Of a stretch of DNA of 64,000 nucleotides, positions 20,005-31,676 are shown one piece after another. The stretch is from Sparassis latifolia. Its lineage: Eukaryota; Basidiomycota; Agaricomycetes; Polyporales; Sparassidaceae. The DNA lies in contig CM031556.1 of NCBI GenBank assembly GCA_018466975.1, positions 1,054,001-1,118,000 on the forward strand, read 5' to 3'. Position numbers and translations under genes: made by a program. The notes beneath the pieces were generated by a model. It was not told the origin of the DNA, made no database searches, and saw only the letters and a list, made by a program, of their open reading frames with translations. Positions within the stretch are counted from its first letter, which is position 1. Each line of letters starts with the position of its first letter.

Positions 20005-21514
20005 ATGGGTAGTGTCTTCTCTGCTCTCGATGCTCGGCTGAACTTCAGCAATACCGTGACTGTCCTACGGCAGTCTTTCCCTCCTAAATCTACCTTCAGT
20101 ACAGATCAGATTCCTGACCTCACCGGGCAAGTAATCATTGTGACTGGTATGTCCTGCTATGAATGTTCAGCCGGACGTCGTATGCTTACAACTGCATTTC
20201 AGGAGGGAATACTGGAATTGGCAAGGAGACCGTATTGGTAGGCCCAGCGTTCGCTGGACGACTATGAGTTGTGACTGAGTTGGGAGGACTGCAGAGACTC
20301 CTGGAACACAATGCCAAGGTCTATCTGGCCGCGCGGAGCAAAGAGAAAGCCGATGCCGCCATCAAGGACCTGAAAGAGCTCTCTGGAAAGGAAGCCATCT
20401 TCTTAGAGTTGGATCTGGCCAGCTTTGCCTCTGTTCGCAAGGCCGTCGCAGAATTCATGAGGTTTGTCTTATTCGAAAGTTGTGCATTTTCATGCAATCC
20501 CTCATGCATATACGAGCAGCAAAGAGAAGGAATTACACGTTCTCTTCAACAACGCGTAAGTTTTGGTTACCGTTTGATAGGTCGCAGCCGCTTACGGCCA
20601 ATTATTCGAACAGGGGTGTCATGATGTGTCCCACTAGTTACCTTACTGTTGAAGGGTTCGACATGCAGTTTGGAACCAACGTAATCGGTATGCGTACATC
20701 CACGCCCATATTTACATAGTTGTTCACTAATTATTTTTGTAGGACACTATCTGTTCACGAAGCTCCTCATACCTGCTCTTGTCGCTGGGAAAGAGACTTC
20801 ACCAGACCACCATACCCGTGTAATCCACACGTCGTCATCAGGAGCATATCTATACGCCATAGATTTTGACACGTTCTTACCCGGACCTACGAGGTCAAAA
20901 TTGTCTACGAGCGAGCTCTACTTCCAGAGTAAATTTGTGCGATTAACATATACCCCGAGGTCGAGGCATTCCTATGATACTGACATGGGTATCACCAGGC
21001 AAACGTAGTAGTGTCACGACAATTCGCGAAGCGCTACGCAGACCAAGGCATCATTTCTATCGCCTTAGATCCAGGTTTATTCCGCGTTGGCATAATTGTC
21101 GATGACGCTCTTACTCACATTTATTCCGCGTGATTTCGAAGGTAACATCCGTACAGACTTGCAGCGCTACACCAATGCATTCATTCAGAAGCTTTCCGTA
21201 CGTAATCATCTCTTAACTCATCGTACGTGGAAATAATTCATGTCCTCTCTGTTTTCTTAGGATGTTGTGCTTCGTCCCGTAAAGTTCGGCGCACTCACCC
21301 AGCTATATGCTGGTACAATGCCAGAGGCAGTAAATCATAATGGCAAGGTTTGTTCTTGCGTAGTGTTCGAATCCTCGTCGTTGGTATATACTGAAGTTGT
21401 GCATAGTTTTTGATCCCCTATGCTCGAGTAGGCATCTGCAGAAAGGAGGCCTACGACGAAGCCATTGGAGAACACTTGTGGGACTGGCTTGAGGAGCAAG
21501 TTAGCTCAAAGTAG
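20005..21514 (+). CDS. Short-chain dehydrogenase/reductase (retinol-dehydrogenase-like)
   Basis: An NAD(P)-dependent oxidoreductase of the large fungal SDR family whose members often begin near ...IPDLTGQVIIVTG. After splicing, the cofactor motif TGGNTGIGKET is formed across the first intron. NNAGVMM then precedes FGTNVIGHYLFTKLL, and the catalytic tetrad region HTSSSGAY...YFQSKFANVVV is present, so it should be active. The C-terminus runs through EHLWDWLEEQV to TAG at 21512-21514. Several introns of about 55 bp interrupt it. The substrate cannot be told from sequence. It is the first gene downstream of the repeat island, and its promoter starts about 420 bp past the right repeat arm. Confidence 0.88.
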
Positions 21515-21743
21515 AGCACTTGTGTCGGTACGGGTAGCTTGTAGATCCGTTGTGGACTTTCGCCACTGGCACTGTTGAGTCATGTGTACGTTATGTTCTT
21601 TTCCGTCGTTGGAGTTTAGTGCTGGCTGTAGGCCTTGATACCGCGCGCCATGCATGTGCGTGCTATGTACTACTTAGTTCGAAGTGCTGAAGCAAGATCA
21701 CGTGGCGCGCATACGGTCGCAAATCAAGCGCCCATTTGGTATC

Positions 21744-23213
21744 ATGTATTGCTCACTGCGTTGGGGACGGCTCAACGTTTTCTACAAAGCTGCGAGGTTC
21801 AGACATTATCTCCGCTACTCATCTACGAGTTCTATTATCGCTGAGCAAAGTGAACAGAGGCAAAGATACCTTGACCTTGGCGAGATCCTAGCAGTGGGCA
21901 CTTCGGATTTCGAAGAAATGACACCACCCTCTACCTTGCCACCGCTTGACAGCAGCATTGTCTCTTCCAATTTACCCTCTTTGTTAATTGATTCTGCTGC
22001 GCCTGAACCTAAACCTGTGTACGCGCATTACCACTGGAAGAAAAAGTCTCCCGATGGTCGCGTCGTTTACATCAGAGATGCGAAGACCGCTGACGATGAA
22101 ATCTCGCGACTGCCGCCTGGACCGTACGGGTTTGATTTGGAGTGGAAGCCCAAGTTTGTGAAAGGAGGGCGGGAGAACCCAGTTGCACTAGTGCAGCTTG
22201 CAAACAGTGATACGATGTTGCTCATCCAAGTGAGTGCTATGTCTGGTGTGTATCGGAGTCTCAGCGAACCAGTAATCGTCGTAAAGCTAAACTCGACCTT
22301 CAGCATTTCCCCAGAAACTACACGAAGTCCTGCAGAGTGCGGATTATGTGAAAACGGGTGTTGGGATACAAGGTCGATCCTACTGGTCTTACCTTCTGCC
22401 CGTCTTCTGACCAGTGATGACTGATGCAGGGGACTGTCGCAAGCTGTACGCTGACTTTGCGGTGACCATGCGCAACTGCGTCGATCTCTCCTTACTTGCA
22501 CGCTCAGTCGACAATCCCCGCTGGAAGGGGCGGTACGCCTCGCCGATCGGTCTGTCAAGGCTATGCGAGACCTACGAAGAGCTGACGCTGAGCAAAGGCA
22601 AAGCGCGGCTCAGTAACTGGGAGGTGGATCTGAGCCAGCTACAACAGGACTGTGCGTGCCACGTTTGCGATTGGTGCTTGGGTGCTGACCCTCGGTTTTT
22701 ATAGATGCGGCAAATGACTGTCATTCGGCATTTGTGCTCTATCGCAAGCTGGTCTCTATGGCGATGGACATGGCCTCTCCGCCTCTAGCGGTCTACTACA
22801 CGTTTAACGTCGTCCAAGGACGTTTGTGCCACCCCGTTACGAGCTTAAACTGGTTCCCGCACAATCCAGAGTACGATCCTGGTCCACCGCCGCCACCCAA
22901 AGTAAAAGCAGAAGATGCTGTGCTTCCTAAGGAGAAAGCTACGTCGGAACCAGGTGTGGAAGTCGAGTACACGTCACGGGAAATCGTGGTCGTACCGTTG
23001 GCGAAGAACCCGACGGTGTCACAGCATTTCAAGAGACGGCAGCGAGCACAGATGTCTACCGATTTGTCTCCTGTGCCTCCCCACCGGGCAGAACAAGTTG
23101 CTTCGTTCCACTCAGGATCATCGCAATGGCCTATGCCTCAGCAGCGACGAGGGGCGCCTGTACGGTCGCGGCAAATTCATGATGCTCCTCCACACAAGAA
23201 GCCGCGGCCATAG
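21744..23213 (+). CDS. DEDDy 3'-5' exonuclease (WRN-exonuclease-like)
   Basis: A 3'-5' exonuclease domain protein of the RNase D/Werner type. The metal-binding acids are in GFDLEWKP (Exo I), VKTGVGIQGDCRKL with a later Asp (Exo II), and spliced YAANDCHSAFVLY (Exo III, YxxxD, hence DEDDy). A basic C-terminal tail with Pro-rich and nuclear-signal-like runs (KRRQRAQ, PHKKPRP) follows. The first in-frame ATG is at 21744. Its N-terminus, rich in Arg and aromatic residues and then Ser (RWGRLNVFYKAARF, RYSSTSS), could be a mitochondrial presequence. An upstream exon is not excluded. No helicase domain follows, so it is a stand-alone exonuclease. The role in DNA or RNA processing is inferred. Confidence 0.83.
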
Positions 23214-23625
23214 CGTATGCATCGTGCAGGTCACAGAAGCCCGTCAACCCTTCAAGATGCTGCTTAGCATATGCAGGACGTTGGTGCGTGATCATGTGCA
23301 CGTCTCCTTGCGTCTATCTCACGTCGTTTAATATTTGGTATTGTTAATTTCATCCAGGTGTCTGAAGCCTTCCAGCTTTACTCAAGCCATTGATATAATT
23401 ATGAGCGTCACATTTGACGACAAATATTTTGATCTGTACGACGTCCTGTAACACTAGCGCCACCTTATACGCATCCCATTCTGTACAATCTCAATGCCCT
23501 CGCTCATATCAACGATACAAACCTCTATTCTCCTTCCAAGTTCACCTGTGATTTATATTGTCACCACATCATCGTGCAATCAAAAGTATATGTCCCAGCC
23601 TCAAGGTGCGTTATAACAGCTATCG
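23214..23625. other. Convergent 3' intergenic region
   Basis: 412 bp between the convergent exonuclease and SGT2 genes. AT-rich in parts, probably 3' UTRs; no other feature seen. Confidence 0.6.
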
Positions 23626-24944
23626 CTACGCACCACCACCTCCAAACTGGCTTGCCCTACGAGAAACGTGAGTTATGTAGCAAAGGGGAGAAACGTGCGG
23701 GTTCTTACAGCTCCCTCAGAGAAGGGTCGGACATGAGTTCAGACATTGATGGCATATTACCCGACTGCACCCGGTTCATCTACGACAAGGAAAACCACTC
23801 AGTATCCGCGCCATACCCGAGGTCGGAACGAGGGTATATGAACACGTACCATGTTGGCCAGTGCAGGATTTGACATGAGCCGGTCGATACCGCCATTCTG
23901 CATCATCTGCTGCGCCATCTGCATCATCGCCGGGTTGCTCAGAAGACTGGCCATATCGGGCATGCCTCCGCCTCCCCCCGCGCCAGCGCCAGCGCCGCCG
24001 CCCATGCCTCCTAGGCCTCGCAGCATATCCGCAATGTTGCCGAGCCCTGCCCCTGGCTCGCCGCTAGCACCAATAGGTGGGACAGGGTCAAGCGGAGGCA
24101 TCTCGTCATCAACATCTTCATCGTCGTTTGTGATGCGTGTCTCCGCATTTTGAAGACCAGACTTCAGCGACGCGTTCGATGGGTCCAGCTCGAGCCCGCG
24201 CCGGAACGCTGCGGCAGCAGCCTTGAAATCTGAGAGTGAATAGTGCGCATGCCTGTAAGGTATGACATTTGACACGACATAGTGAGATCTTGATAATTGG
24301 GACAAACGCGACAGTCATAACGTACCCAAGTCGGTGATATGCCTTCACGAATGACGGATCGACCTCAATCGCGCGCTCTGCGTCTAGCACTGCATCGTTG
24401 TGCTGACCCATACTCGAGTACGCAGCTGCGCGATTCGAATAATATACAGCGTTAGTCGAATCCAGCCCGATCGCGGCGGTATACGAGCGCACGGCGGCAT
24501 CGTACTGTTTGGTCGACATATGCGCGTTTCCTTGAGCCTTGTGCTTCTCTGCTGCTGCCTTCTCGTCTGCGGAAGGAGTCGCGGACGATCCCGCTACTGA
24601 GGAGGATGACGCGGCAGGCGTAGACGAAGGGGGCACAGCAGTCGAGGAAGTCGGGGAAGCAAGCTTGTCGCGGGTCTTCAAAAAGACATCGAAGATAGAG
24701 GGAAGAGTTGCAGGCTTCACGGTCAACCGCGTGCGCTGTGCTTCGTCTGCCGGATCGACCTCAAATGCCTCCGCTATGCACTGGACTAGAGGTAGATGAG
24801 TAGCACATCCACGGCGGGAAGAGCTGCATTATACTGACTTGCAACCTCGAGGCCTTCCTTGTCGTCCTGCTTGACAGTTCCATCCTGGATAGACTGGTTC
24901 AGAAAGTCTATGATAGAAAGTACGAGTTTCTGTTTGTTAGACAT
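23626..24944 (-). CDS. sgt2: Sgt2/SGTA, small glutamine-rich TPR co-chaperone
   Basis: Sgt2 hands tail-anchored membrane proteins from ribosome-associated chaperones to the GET pathway. The N-terminus MSNKQKLVLSIIDFL is the Sgt2 dimerisation helix that binds Get5. Three TPR units follow (AEKHKAQGNAHMSTKQYDAA, NAVYYSNRAAAYSSMGQH, KAYHRLGHAHYSLSDFKAA), then a Gly-rich linker and a Met/Gln-rich substrate-binding segment (NPAMMQMAQQMMQNGG). The last two small exons give MNRVQSGNMPSMSELMSD and ASQFGGGGA before TAG. The start at 24944 is fixed by the conserved N-terminus. The gene is divergent from PRP19. Confidence 0.93.
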
Positions 24945-25826
24945 GACTGTATGTCAGGCTGCTTTTTCGAGATTTGCAGGAGTGTCTGCTGCACGCCTAT
25001 CCAAAAATGGAAATTCGAACGAACTAGGAACTCGGCGAACGTATACTTTGGCACAATATTACTGTAACGGCAACAAGACCGAAGTCTTCACTGCTGTGAG
25101 CATTCAAACGTTCACCCCCAGTTCCGAATTAACAAAACTACAAACTGTCTTGGGTGTCTTGCCTAAGACTGTAAAGACCGTCAAGACCGTAATACCACCG
25201 TCTTGAGCAAGAGCATTGTTCCCCCCGACCGCCCCCCTCAACTCGAAACTACGGTGGAAAGGATCCAGCAGCCAGAACACGCGTGAATGTTCCGGCCGAC
25301 GGATTGCGTCTTGCGTCCACCGCCGAGAGATCCACAAGATCCGTTGTCTCTATTGAATCCTACATAGCCATCATCTTCCTACGCGGTCCTACATAGCACT
25401 CCGTAGGCGTGGCAGTTCTATTGAACCCCACATGGAAGAGGATGTTCTACGGAAGGAATTCACCTTTGCAGATGTTGCAGTTGCATTACTGTCTCAAGCT
25501 TGTTCGCTCTCGGCCACCTTTAAATTAATTTAAACCTTTGCTGTTGTGCTTCAAAAAATTACAGAACCAAGCCTATATGAGAAACTTTCTATGTACAAAA
25601 ATTCCGAGAGGTTACAGGGAATATTTATGGAAGAATGGGAGGCCGAACTCCATGAGGGAGTTGCATAACTGTACTACAATTGGCCAGGATCGATTCGAGC
25701 GGAGTTTTAATAGAGCAACGCGAGGAGCCTGCGTAGGCTCATGGTACTCACCGTCAATTTATAGTGAGCCTAGCTCAAGACTCATTGCCATTGACCCTAC
25801 TTTGAGCCTACAGGCGTCTTTCCACA
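24945..25826. other. Intergenic region between SGT2 and PRP19
   Basis: 882 bp between divergent genes with no supported ORF. It contains short repeats of the type AAGACYGT (about 25166-25205) and two copies of TCCTACATAGC (about 25357 and 25385). Complementary arms GTAGGCTCA (about 25733) and TGAGCCTAC (about 25801) could fold just upstream of the PRP19 start. Confidence 0.45.
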
Positions 25827-27484
25827 ATGTTCTTCTGCTCCATCTCTGGCGAGCCCCCCCAGGATCCTGTTGTTTCCCAGAAGTCCGGCCACGTCTACGA
25901 ACGTAGGCTCATCCTCAAATACATCACTGAGAATGGCACCGACCCCATAACTGGTGAAAAACTCGAGGAGTCCGACCTCATTACCGTGAAAGCAAGTACG
26001 CATCTTTCCATAGTGCTCTGCTCTCCCTCTCGCTGAATTGTCGCTCAACTGACGATATGTTGTTATTTTTATTTTTCAGACCCGAAGGCAGCTCCGCCTC
26101 GCCCGCCAACCGCTACCTCTATTCCTGCACTCCTCCACACGCTACAAAACGAGTGGGACGCTGTCATGCTCGAGACGTTTACTCTCAAACAGCAATACAA
26201 CTCCCTACGCCAGGAGTTGAGCTACGCGTTGTACGCACAGGACGCTGCTACACGCGTCGTAGCGCGTCTTATTAGGGAACGCGACGCTGCCCGGGAGTAA
26301 GTATCTCCTTCGGATTGCCTTGCTACGATGTTGACTTCTCGTGTCCTGCGTACAGAGCGCTTGCAAGTGTCTCCGCCACCATGGGCGTCGCGCCATCTAC
26401 AAATGGCGGTGATGTCGAGATGACAGAAGGGGGCCAGGAAGCCAGTGCTCTTCCAGAGGATGTGCTCAGTCGGATCGATGAGACGAACGAGAAGCTTTCG
26501 GCAGCGCGAAAGAAGCGCAAGGCACCTGCAGGTTACGCTACTCCTGCGGACGTCAAGACCTTCACCGCGAAACACACCATTCCGTCTCTACACTCGCCCT
26601 CTCCCGCGGGCATCACGGCTCTTGCGGTCTCGCAAGCAAACCCCTCGCAGTTCCTCACTGGTGGCAACGACAAGGTTGTTCAGCTCTACGACCGTAGCAC
26701 CGACAAGGTACTTGCTTTGCTCAAGGGCCACACAAAAAAGGTTACACACGTCGCCTTCCGCGAGCAATCCGGCGAACCTACTCTACTGTTGTCTGCAAGC
26801 GCCGACAAGAATGCGAAGATTTGGGCGCACGACGAAGCTTCGGGCGAATACATCCCACGCGCGACCATACGCACACACAAAGGCGAGCTCACCGGCCTCG
26901 CTGTGCATCCAACCTCGACGCTTGTGGCACTCTCGTCGGCAGACCGCACCTACTCGCTGCACGACCTCACGAGCGGTAACGCAGTATACCGTTCACCAGC
27001 CGCAGATGAGCCATTTGCGTCGCTTTCAGTGCATCCTGATGGCACGCTTCTTGCACTTGGAACGCCTGCGTCGACAATCCAGATCTACGACGTGCGCTCC
27101 GGCGCGGTCGTGGCGGCGCTCACACCCCCCGACAGCGTTCCGTTCACAGTGAACACTCTCAGCTTCTCCGAGAACGGATACCACCTCCTCGCGCCAGATT
27201 CATTGTCGTCGCTAGCCGTGTGGGACCTGCGCAAGCCGAAGATTATGCACTCGATCGCGCTTGGTGAGGGCTTCAAGGTCAATAAGGTCGCGTACGATTA
27301 CAGCGCGTTGCTGCTCGGTGTGGCAGGAAGCGAGGGCGCGCGAGTGTATGCACATAAAACGTGGGAAGAGTTGGTTCGGTTCGAGGAGGGTGGTGAGGTG
27401 GCAGATATTGTGTTTGGACAGGAGAGCAAGGAGATCTGGGGCGCGAGTGGACGGGAGGTTCGGATTTGGGGTTTACCTGCGTGA
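25827..27484 (+). CDS. prp19: Prp19, U-box ubiquitin ligase of the spliceosome
   Basis: Core of the NineTeen complex that activates the spliceosome by K63-type ubiquitylation, also used in DNA repair. The N-terminal U-box is [16 protein letters not shown]...[10 protein letters not shown]...[11 protein letters not shown] coiled-coil tetramerisation segment ([36 protein letters not shown]) follows. The large last exon carries the C-terminal WD40 propeller ([37 protein letters not shown] and others), ending EVRIWGLPA. Two short introns interrupt the first half. The length of about 500 aa is normal for the family, and the start is fixed by the U-box. Confidence 0.95.
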
Positions 27485-27974
27485 AATGGCCTATCTAGGT
27501 TACTCTGCACGCAAAACTCTAAGCTGTCTCATTTTGCGTCCGTGTAATATAGTCACTACGGTCCGTTGTACAGCTGTATCTTGTTGCTCAACGTTGCGAA
27601 TCCTGCGTCCCAAAAGATGAATGTGGTCGAGACGGTTGCGACTCTCATTGCACATATTCTGGAGTTGGGCAGGCAATACGCACGTCAGGATTGCGATTCG
27701 TCTCGATTCTGGTCATAATGCAGTCATTTGTATTGTCAACGTGTTCAGTCGTACAAAGTGTTAGTAGGATGATGTAGAACGAATACAAGCACACATCACC
27801 CTACGGTGACTGTCGCCAAAAAAAAATGCCTGAGGGGCCCAAAAGAGAGAGAAATGGAGAGGACCCAGAGGGAGGATGCAAGGAGATGTCGCCGGTGAAG
27901 TGTGCAGTATGATACAGAAGATTGTCCATCGGAAGTGAGGCGATAAGTTATGCTACAAGGATGGGAAACCAGTT
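27485..27974. other. Convergent 3' intergenic region
   Basis: 490 bp between the convergent PRP19 and OPT genes. An A-run lies near 27820. No gene seen. Confidence 0.6.
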
Positions 27975-30802
27975 TCACACCCAAGTCTGCGGCCCGAATG
28001 TCGCATTCGGCGGGAGACTGTAGAAGGGCATGCCCAGGGCGTCAAACGTCTTCGTCCACACGGTGTTTCCCCACCAGTTAAGCGTGATGCCGTTCTTCGG
28101 CAGCTGCAGGCAGAAGAAGATAAGGATGAGCCCCAGTGCGAGGCCCGCATCGAGTGCCGCGGAGAGGATGTAGTTATATCGCATCCACCAGAAGAAATGG
28201 TAGCGGCGCATAAACCACATGAAGAAACACCCGACGGTGATCCACGCGGAGAAGTTGACACCGGTTGCAGGGGGCATCACGCCTAGTCCGGCGAAGATAA
28301 CGGGAATATTGACGTACCGCCAGAAAGAGTGCGGGTAGCGGTAGGCGAGGAAGTAGAAGGGGATGGGAAGGACAGCACCGACGATGAGGAAGTAAAGCAT
28401 AGGGTGGTACCTACGATGAGGAAAATCGATGAGATGGGCGAACGCAAGAAAATGGTAAACATTTACTCACAGTGCGCCAGCCGAGAATATACGCTTGGGT
28501 CCAATGCCGCCCCAGATGACGGAAGCGGTTGCGAAAGTGCTGAATCCAGGACAAACATAGCCATCCTTCTGCGTAGGCGAGCAGAGATCCTCGATGTGTG
28601 CAAATTGCCAGTACTGCACACCAATACATGCCATCGCAGACATGATGGTAGGAATGACCTGCGCCATAAACATGGAACGGGGAGGGATCTTCATGTAGTG
28701 ACCAATCTTCTGATCAGCCGTAAAGCTAAGCGCTTGATTGACCGAGTTGAAGCCATACGTCTTGAACAGCATGACAGCGATGGGCCGCCCAGGAATGATA
28801 TAGCCACCGATGAGCTCGCTGAGGACGTTGAGGGGGATCATCTGGTTGGTGACAGCGCGAATGATGCCGATGGGGATCACAAACACGGCGGCGACGATGA
28901 GCGCGACAAGCAAGCCGAAAAGGGGCATGCCGGTATCGTAGACTTCGATCCCAACAGCTCCCAAGACTAGGGCTACTACCCCCACTGTGGCATACCAATA
29001 CCAAGGCACTTCGGGGTATACCGACATTAGGCGTGCGTGCACATCACGCTCATCCCCCAAGGATCGATTAAACTGCCGGAAGATGTCACGCCTATACCAT
29101 ACTGGAAAACAGATAGTCAGATGGGGCAGAATACCTCACAATGAGCGCACACTCACGAAGAACATGCACAATTACAGCGGTAAACGCTGCGAACTGAACA
29201 CCATATGCAAGTGACAGAGTTGTCGGCATGTACAAGGGCGAATACGCCTTATACTTCTCGAGGTCGAAGACCCCATTCGTCAGAATCGCATCAACGACAT
29301 ACGTCATGCCAGTATTGTCGTAGGATACACCAGCTGATATGGGCATATATTTCGCGTAAAGCGCATTCTTGACTACGAAACCGTCAGCAAGTCAGCGCTG
29401 ATCGAGGACGTTGTAGAAAACAGACATACAGTACATAATGGGGGCGATCACCCAATAGCAAATCACGAATCCGACCCAAATGTTCAGTTCAGCCCACCAC
29501 TGTGTAAGCATATGAGCACCGCGGGCAAATCGTACAATCAGAATCGGGGACACACAGGAGTAACTAATGGGCTTCCCATGAAGGAAATCATCGCCCAATC
29601 GAAGGTCAAGAAGCCCATTCCCAGCCCACTGGCGTATCCGAACAGAGCATTGACTGTCGGATTTTCGGGAGCGATCCAACACACCCAGTTGAACATGCTG
29701 AGCGCTGTGAAGACGAATCCCGGGAAAAAATACCACACGGTGGCAGCAATCATGACATAGAGGAAGAACCTCTCTCGCGACATATGGCGTCCCTCCTTTT
29801 TGCCGTAACTTTTGTGAAGTGTGCGGAGCAGCGCGCAGGACACAAGTGAGCCCGGCCAAATCATACTGGAGGGCCAGACGAGGAAGTTACGAAGGAATCC
29901 AACAAAGGAGTAACCAATAAGTTGGGTCGACAGTGAGAGAGTGAGTTGATAGCCAATTGAGAGAGCCTGATGGTAGAAAGCCTGCTGCGTTACAAATACC
30001 GACGACACGTAGACATCGCCGTAGATACTGTTAGACATAACAGTGATAAGCGTGTGCTCCTTGATGTTGAACGGCCCAGGGTTAAGGGACCAAGTGTAGC
30101 CAAAAGTGGTAAAGCGAGTGGTCGGAAGAAGATACTCAAATGCCTTGCCGCAAGGGAGGGCAACCAGTTGCATCACTAGGGCACTGATTGCAACAGAAGG
30201 ATCTTGAGGCTGAGTGAGTCGGATATGCATCGAAGAGTGGCACACAGTACGTACAACGTGTACCAAAGAAATGATTGAATATGGCCAGTACCATGGCTAG
30301 CACAATACCTATGAACCAACTGTGCGGGTGTGTTAGCGAGACACACTAGGAGCTGAAAGAAAACTGACGTTCTGAAAGTATTTACGGGCATAGACGGATC
30401 GTCCGTGTTGGCCACCGCAGCTCGAACTTCCGCGTAAGGGGACTCACTGAGATAACAACATTAATGCGGAAAATCGTAGGAAAACAGGCCACCGACATAC
30501 TCATCATATTCTTCGACGTCAAACCCTTTCCCCGAGCTAGTCCTATAACTCGAATCGACTTGCGAGTCGGAGTCGCCGTTGGAACTGCGAATCGAAAGAC
30601 GGCTCGATGTGATGACACCGCTTTTATCATCAAGCTCGAGAGAGTCTATGCTTGCTCTTGGAGAAGCTCGGTCCAGATCCCAGTTTGGATCGTTTAAGTG
30701 TTGCATGACATAGTCAACGTCCTCGGGAACATCGGGAATGGGGTTGCGGCGACGAAGAAATTGAGGGAACGTAACAGTGACGGAAGATGTTGGCGCCTCC
30801 AT
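27975..30802 (-). CDS. OPT-family oligopeptide transporter
   Basis: A proton-coupled importer of small peptides or glutathione-like compounds at the plasma membrane. An acidic, Ser-rich cytoplasmic N-terminus (DVPEDVDYVMQHLNDP...) is followed by many hydrophobic helices. Family-typical stretches include FGYTWSLNPGPFNIKEHTLI, YFFPGFVFTALS, SLAYGVQFAAFTAVIVHV, GRPIAVMLFKTYGF and GLGVMPPATGVNFSAW. The C-terminus ends PNATFGPQTWV. Several short introns are present. ATG 30802 is chosen because the conserved MEAPTSS start follows a good acceptor; the in-frame ATG at 30934 is the alternative. Divergent from the TauD-type dioxygenase, 874 bp away. Confidence 0.92.
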
Positions 30803-31676
30803 TCTGACGACACTGTCAAGACACAATCTTCGGGGAGAAGGAGGGTACGCACTGCGAAAGCGCAGGGAGATGCTGAAACAAATGGCATGCCTTGCCTTTT
30901 CATTCTCGTCGTCCGCTTCGAAAGTGATAGGCACACGTGGTTTTCAATTGTTAGCGTTGCAGTCAGATTTCGTCTCAGCGTGGAAGTGAAGTCGCTAGGA
31001 CGAGAGGCGACGCCCACGAAACAATAACGGATCTGAGATGGGGTGCAACTAGCACAGCGAATTTGATGTAGACAATCATCGTTTACAGGCGTTGACTCCT
31101 ATCTAAGTGTGAGAACAGCTCGTATTAACTGACTTGACTCGAATGTGGTGAACAGGTGTTTGAACGCTTACATTTTCGGGAGGCAAGGGGAAAGGAAGAG
31201 CATAAATCTGGAACATGCACTTCAGAACCGTCCGAATACGACAGCACATGACCAGGTGTAATTCAGAAACACAGATGGCGGGAGCAATGTCCTTATTGTC
31301 CTTATTGTCTTCGGCGAGGGCGGAGAGAGGGACGCGCCCTACGCCAACCCTACGCACACAATAACTGGTGCTAGCCAGATGGACAGCGGAGATCAGGATC
31401 GGGCTCGCCCTCCAGATCGACATCTCTAGGAGATAAGATTAGATGTGACGACCAGACCTCTTATCGGAGAGCTATCGACGGACAGCCGAATTCGCAAGAA
31501 TCGCATTTCCAGAGCACCCAGTGACTGCATACTTATCCACGGCATCCACTTTCTCATGATTACTCACAAATCGCCACGATTGCGCGCCCAAACATTCAGA
31601 TGACGAACAAAGCCCCGTTTATATGCCTAGCAGAACCGCGTTTCACGGCGTGCAGTCTGCCAGTGAACTCGTAGAC
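30803..31676. promoter_or_regulatory. Shared divergent promoter of OPT and TauD genes
   Basis: 874 bp between the two divergent starts. It holds a perfect CACGTG at 30934-30939, the core of the site bound by Cbf1-type bHLH factors that work with Met4 in sulfur metabolism. Other ORFs here look like chance. Regulation by sulfur supply is inference. Confidence 0.4.

Noticed and set aside
24945..25826. Extra small gene between SGT2 and PRP19
   Set aside because: Frames such as 25538-25906 overlap the PRP19 start in another frame and show no domain; the region is better read as a promoter.
26445..27152. 235-codon plus-strand frame
   Set aside because: Shadow of the PRP19 WD40 exon in another frame; no domain.
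31103..31423. 106-codon minus-strand frame in the OPT/TauD promoter
   Set aside because: No recognisable domain or splice partners; it lies wholly in the divergent promoter region.
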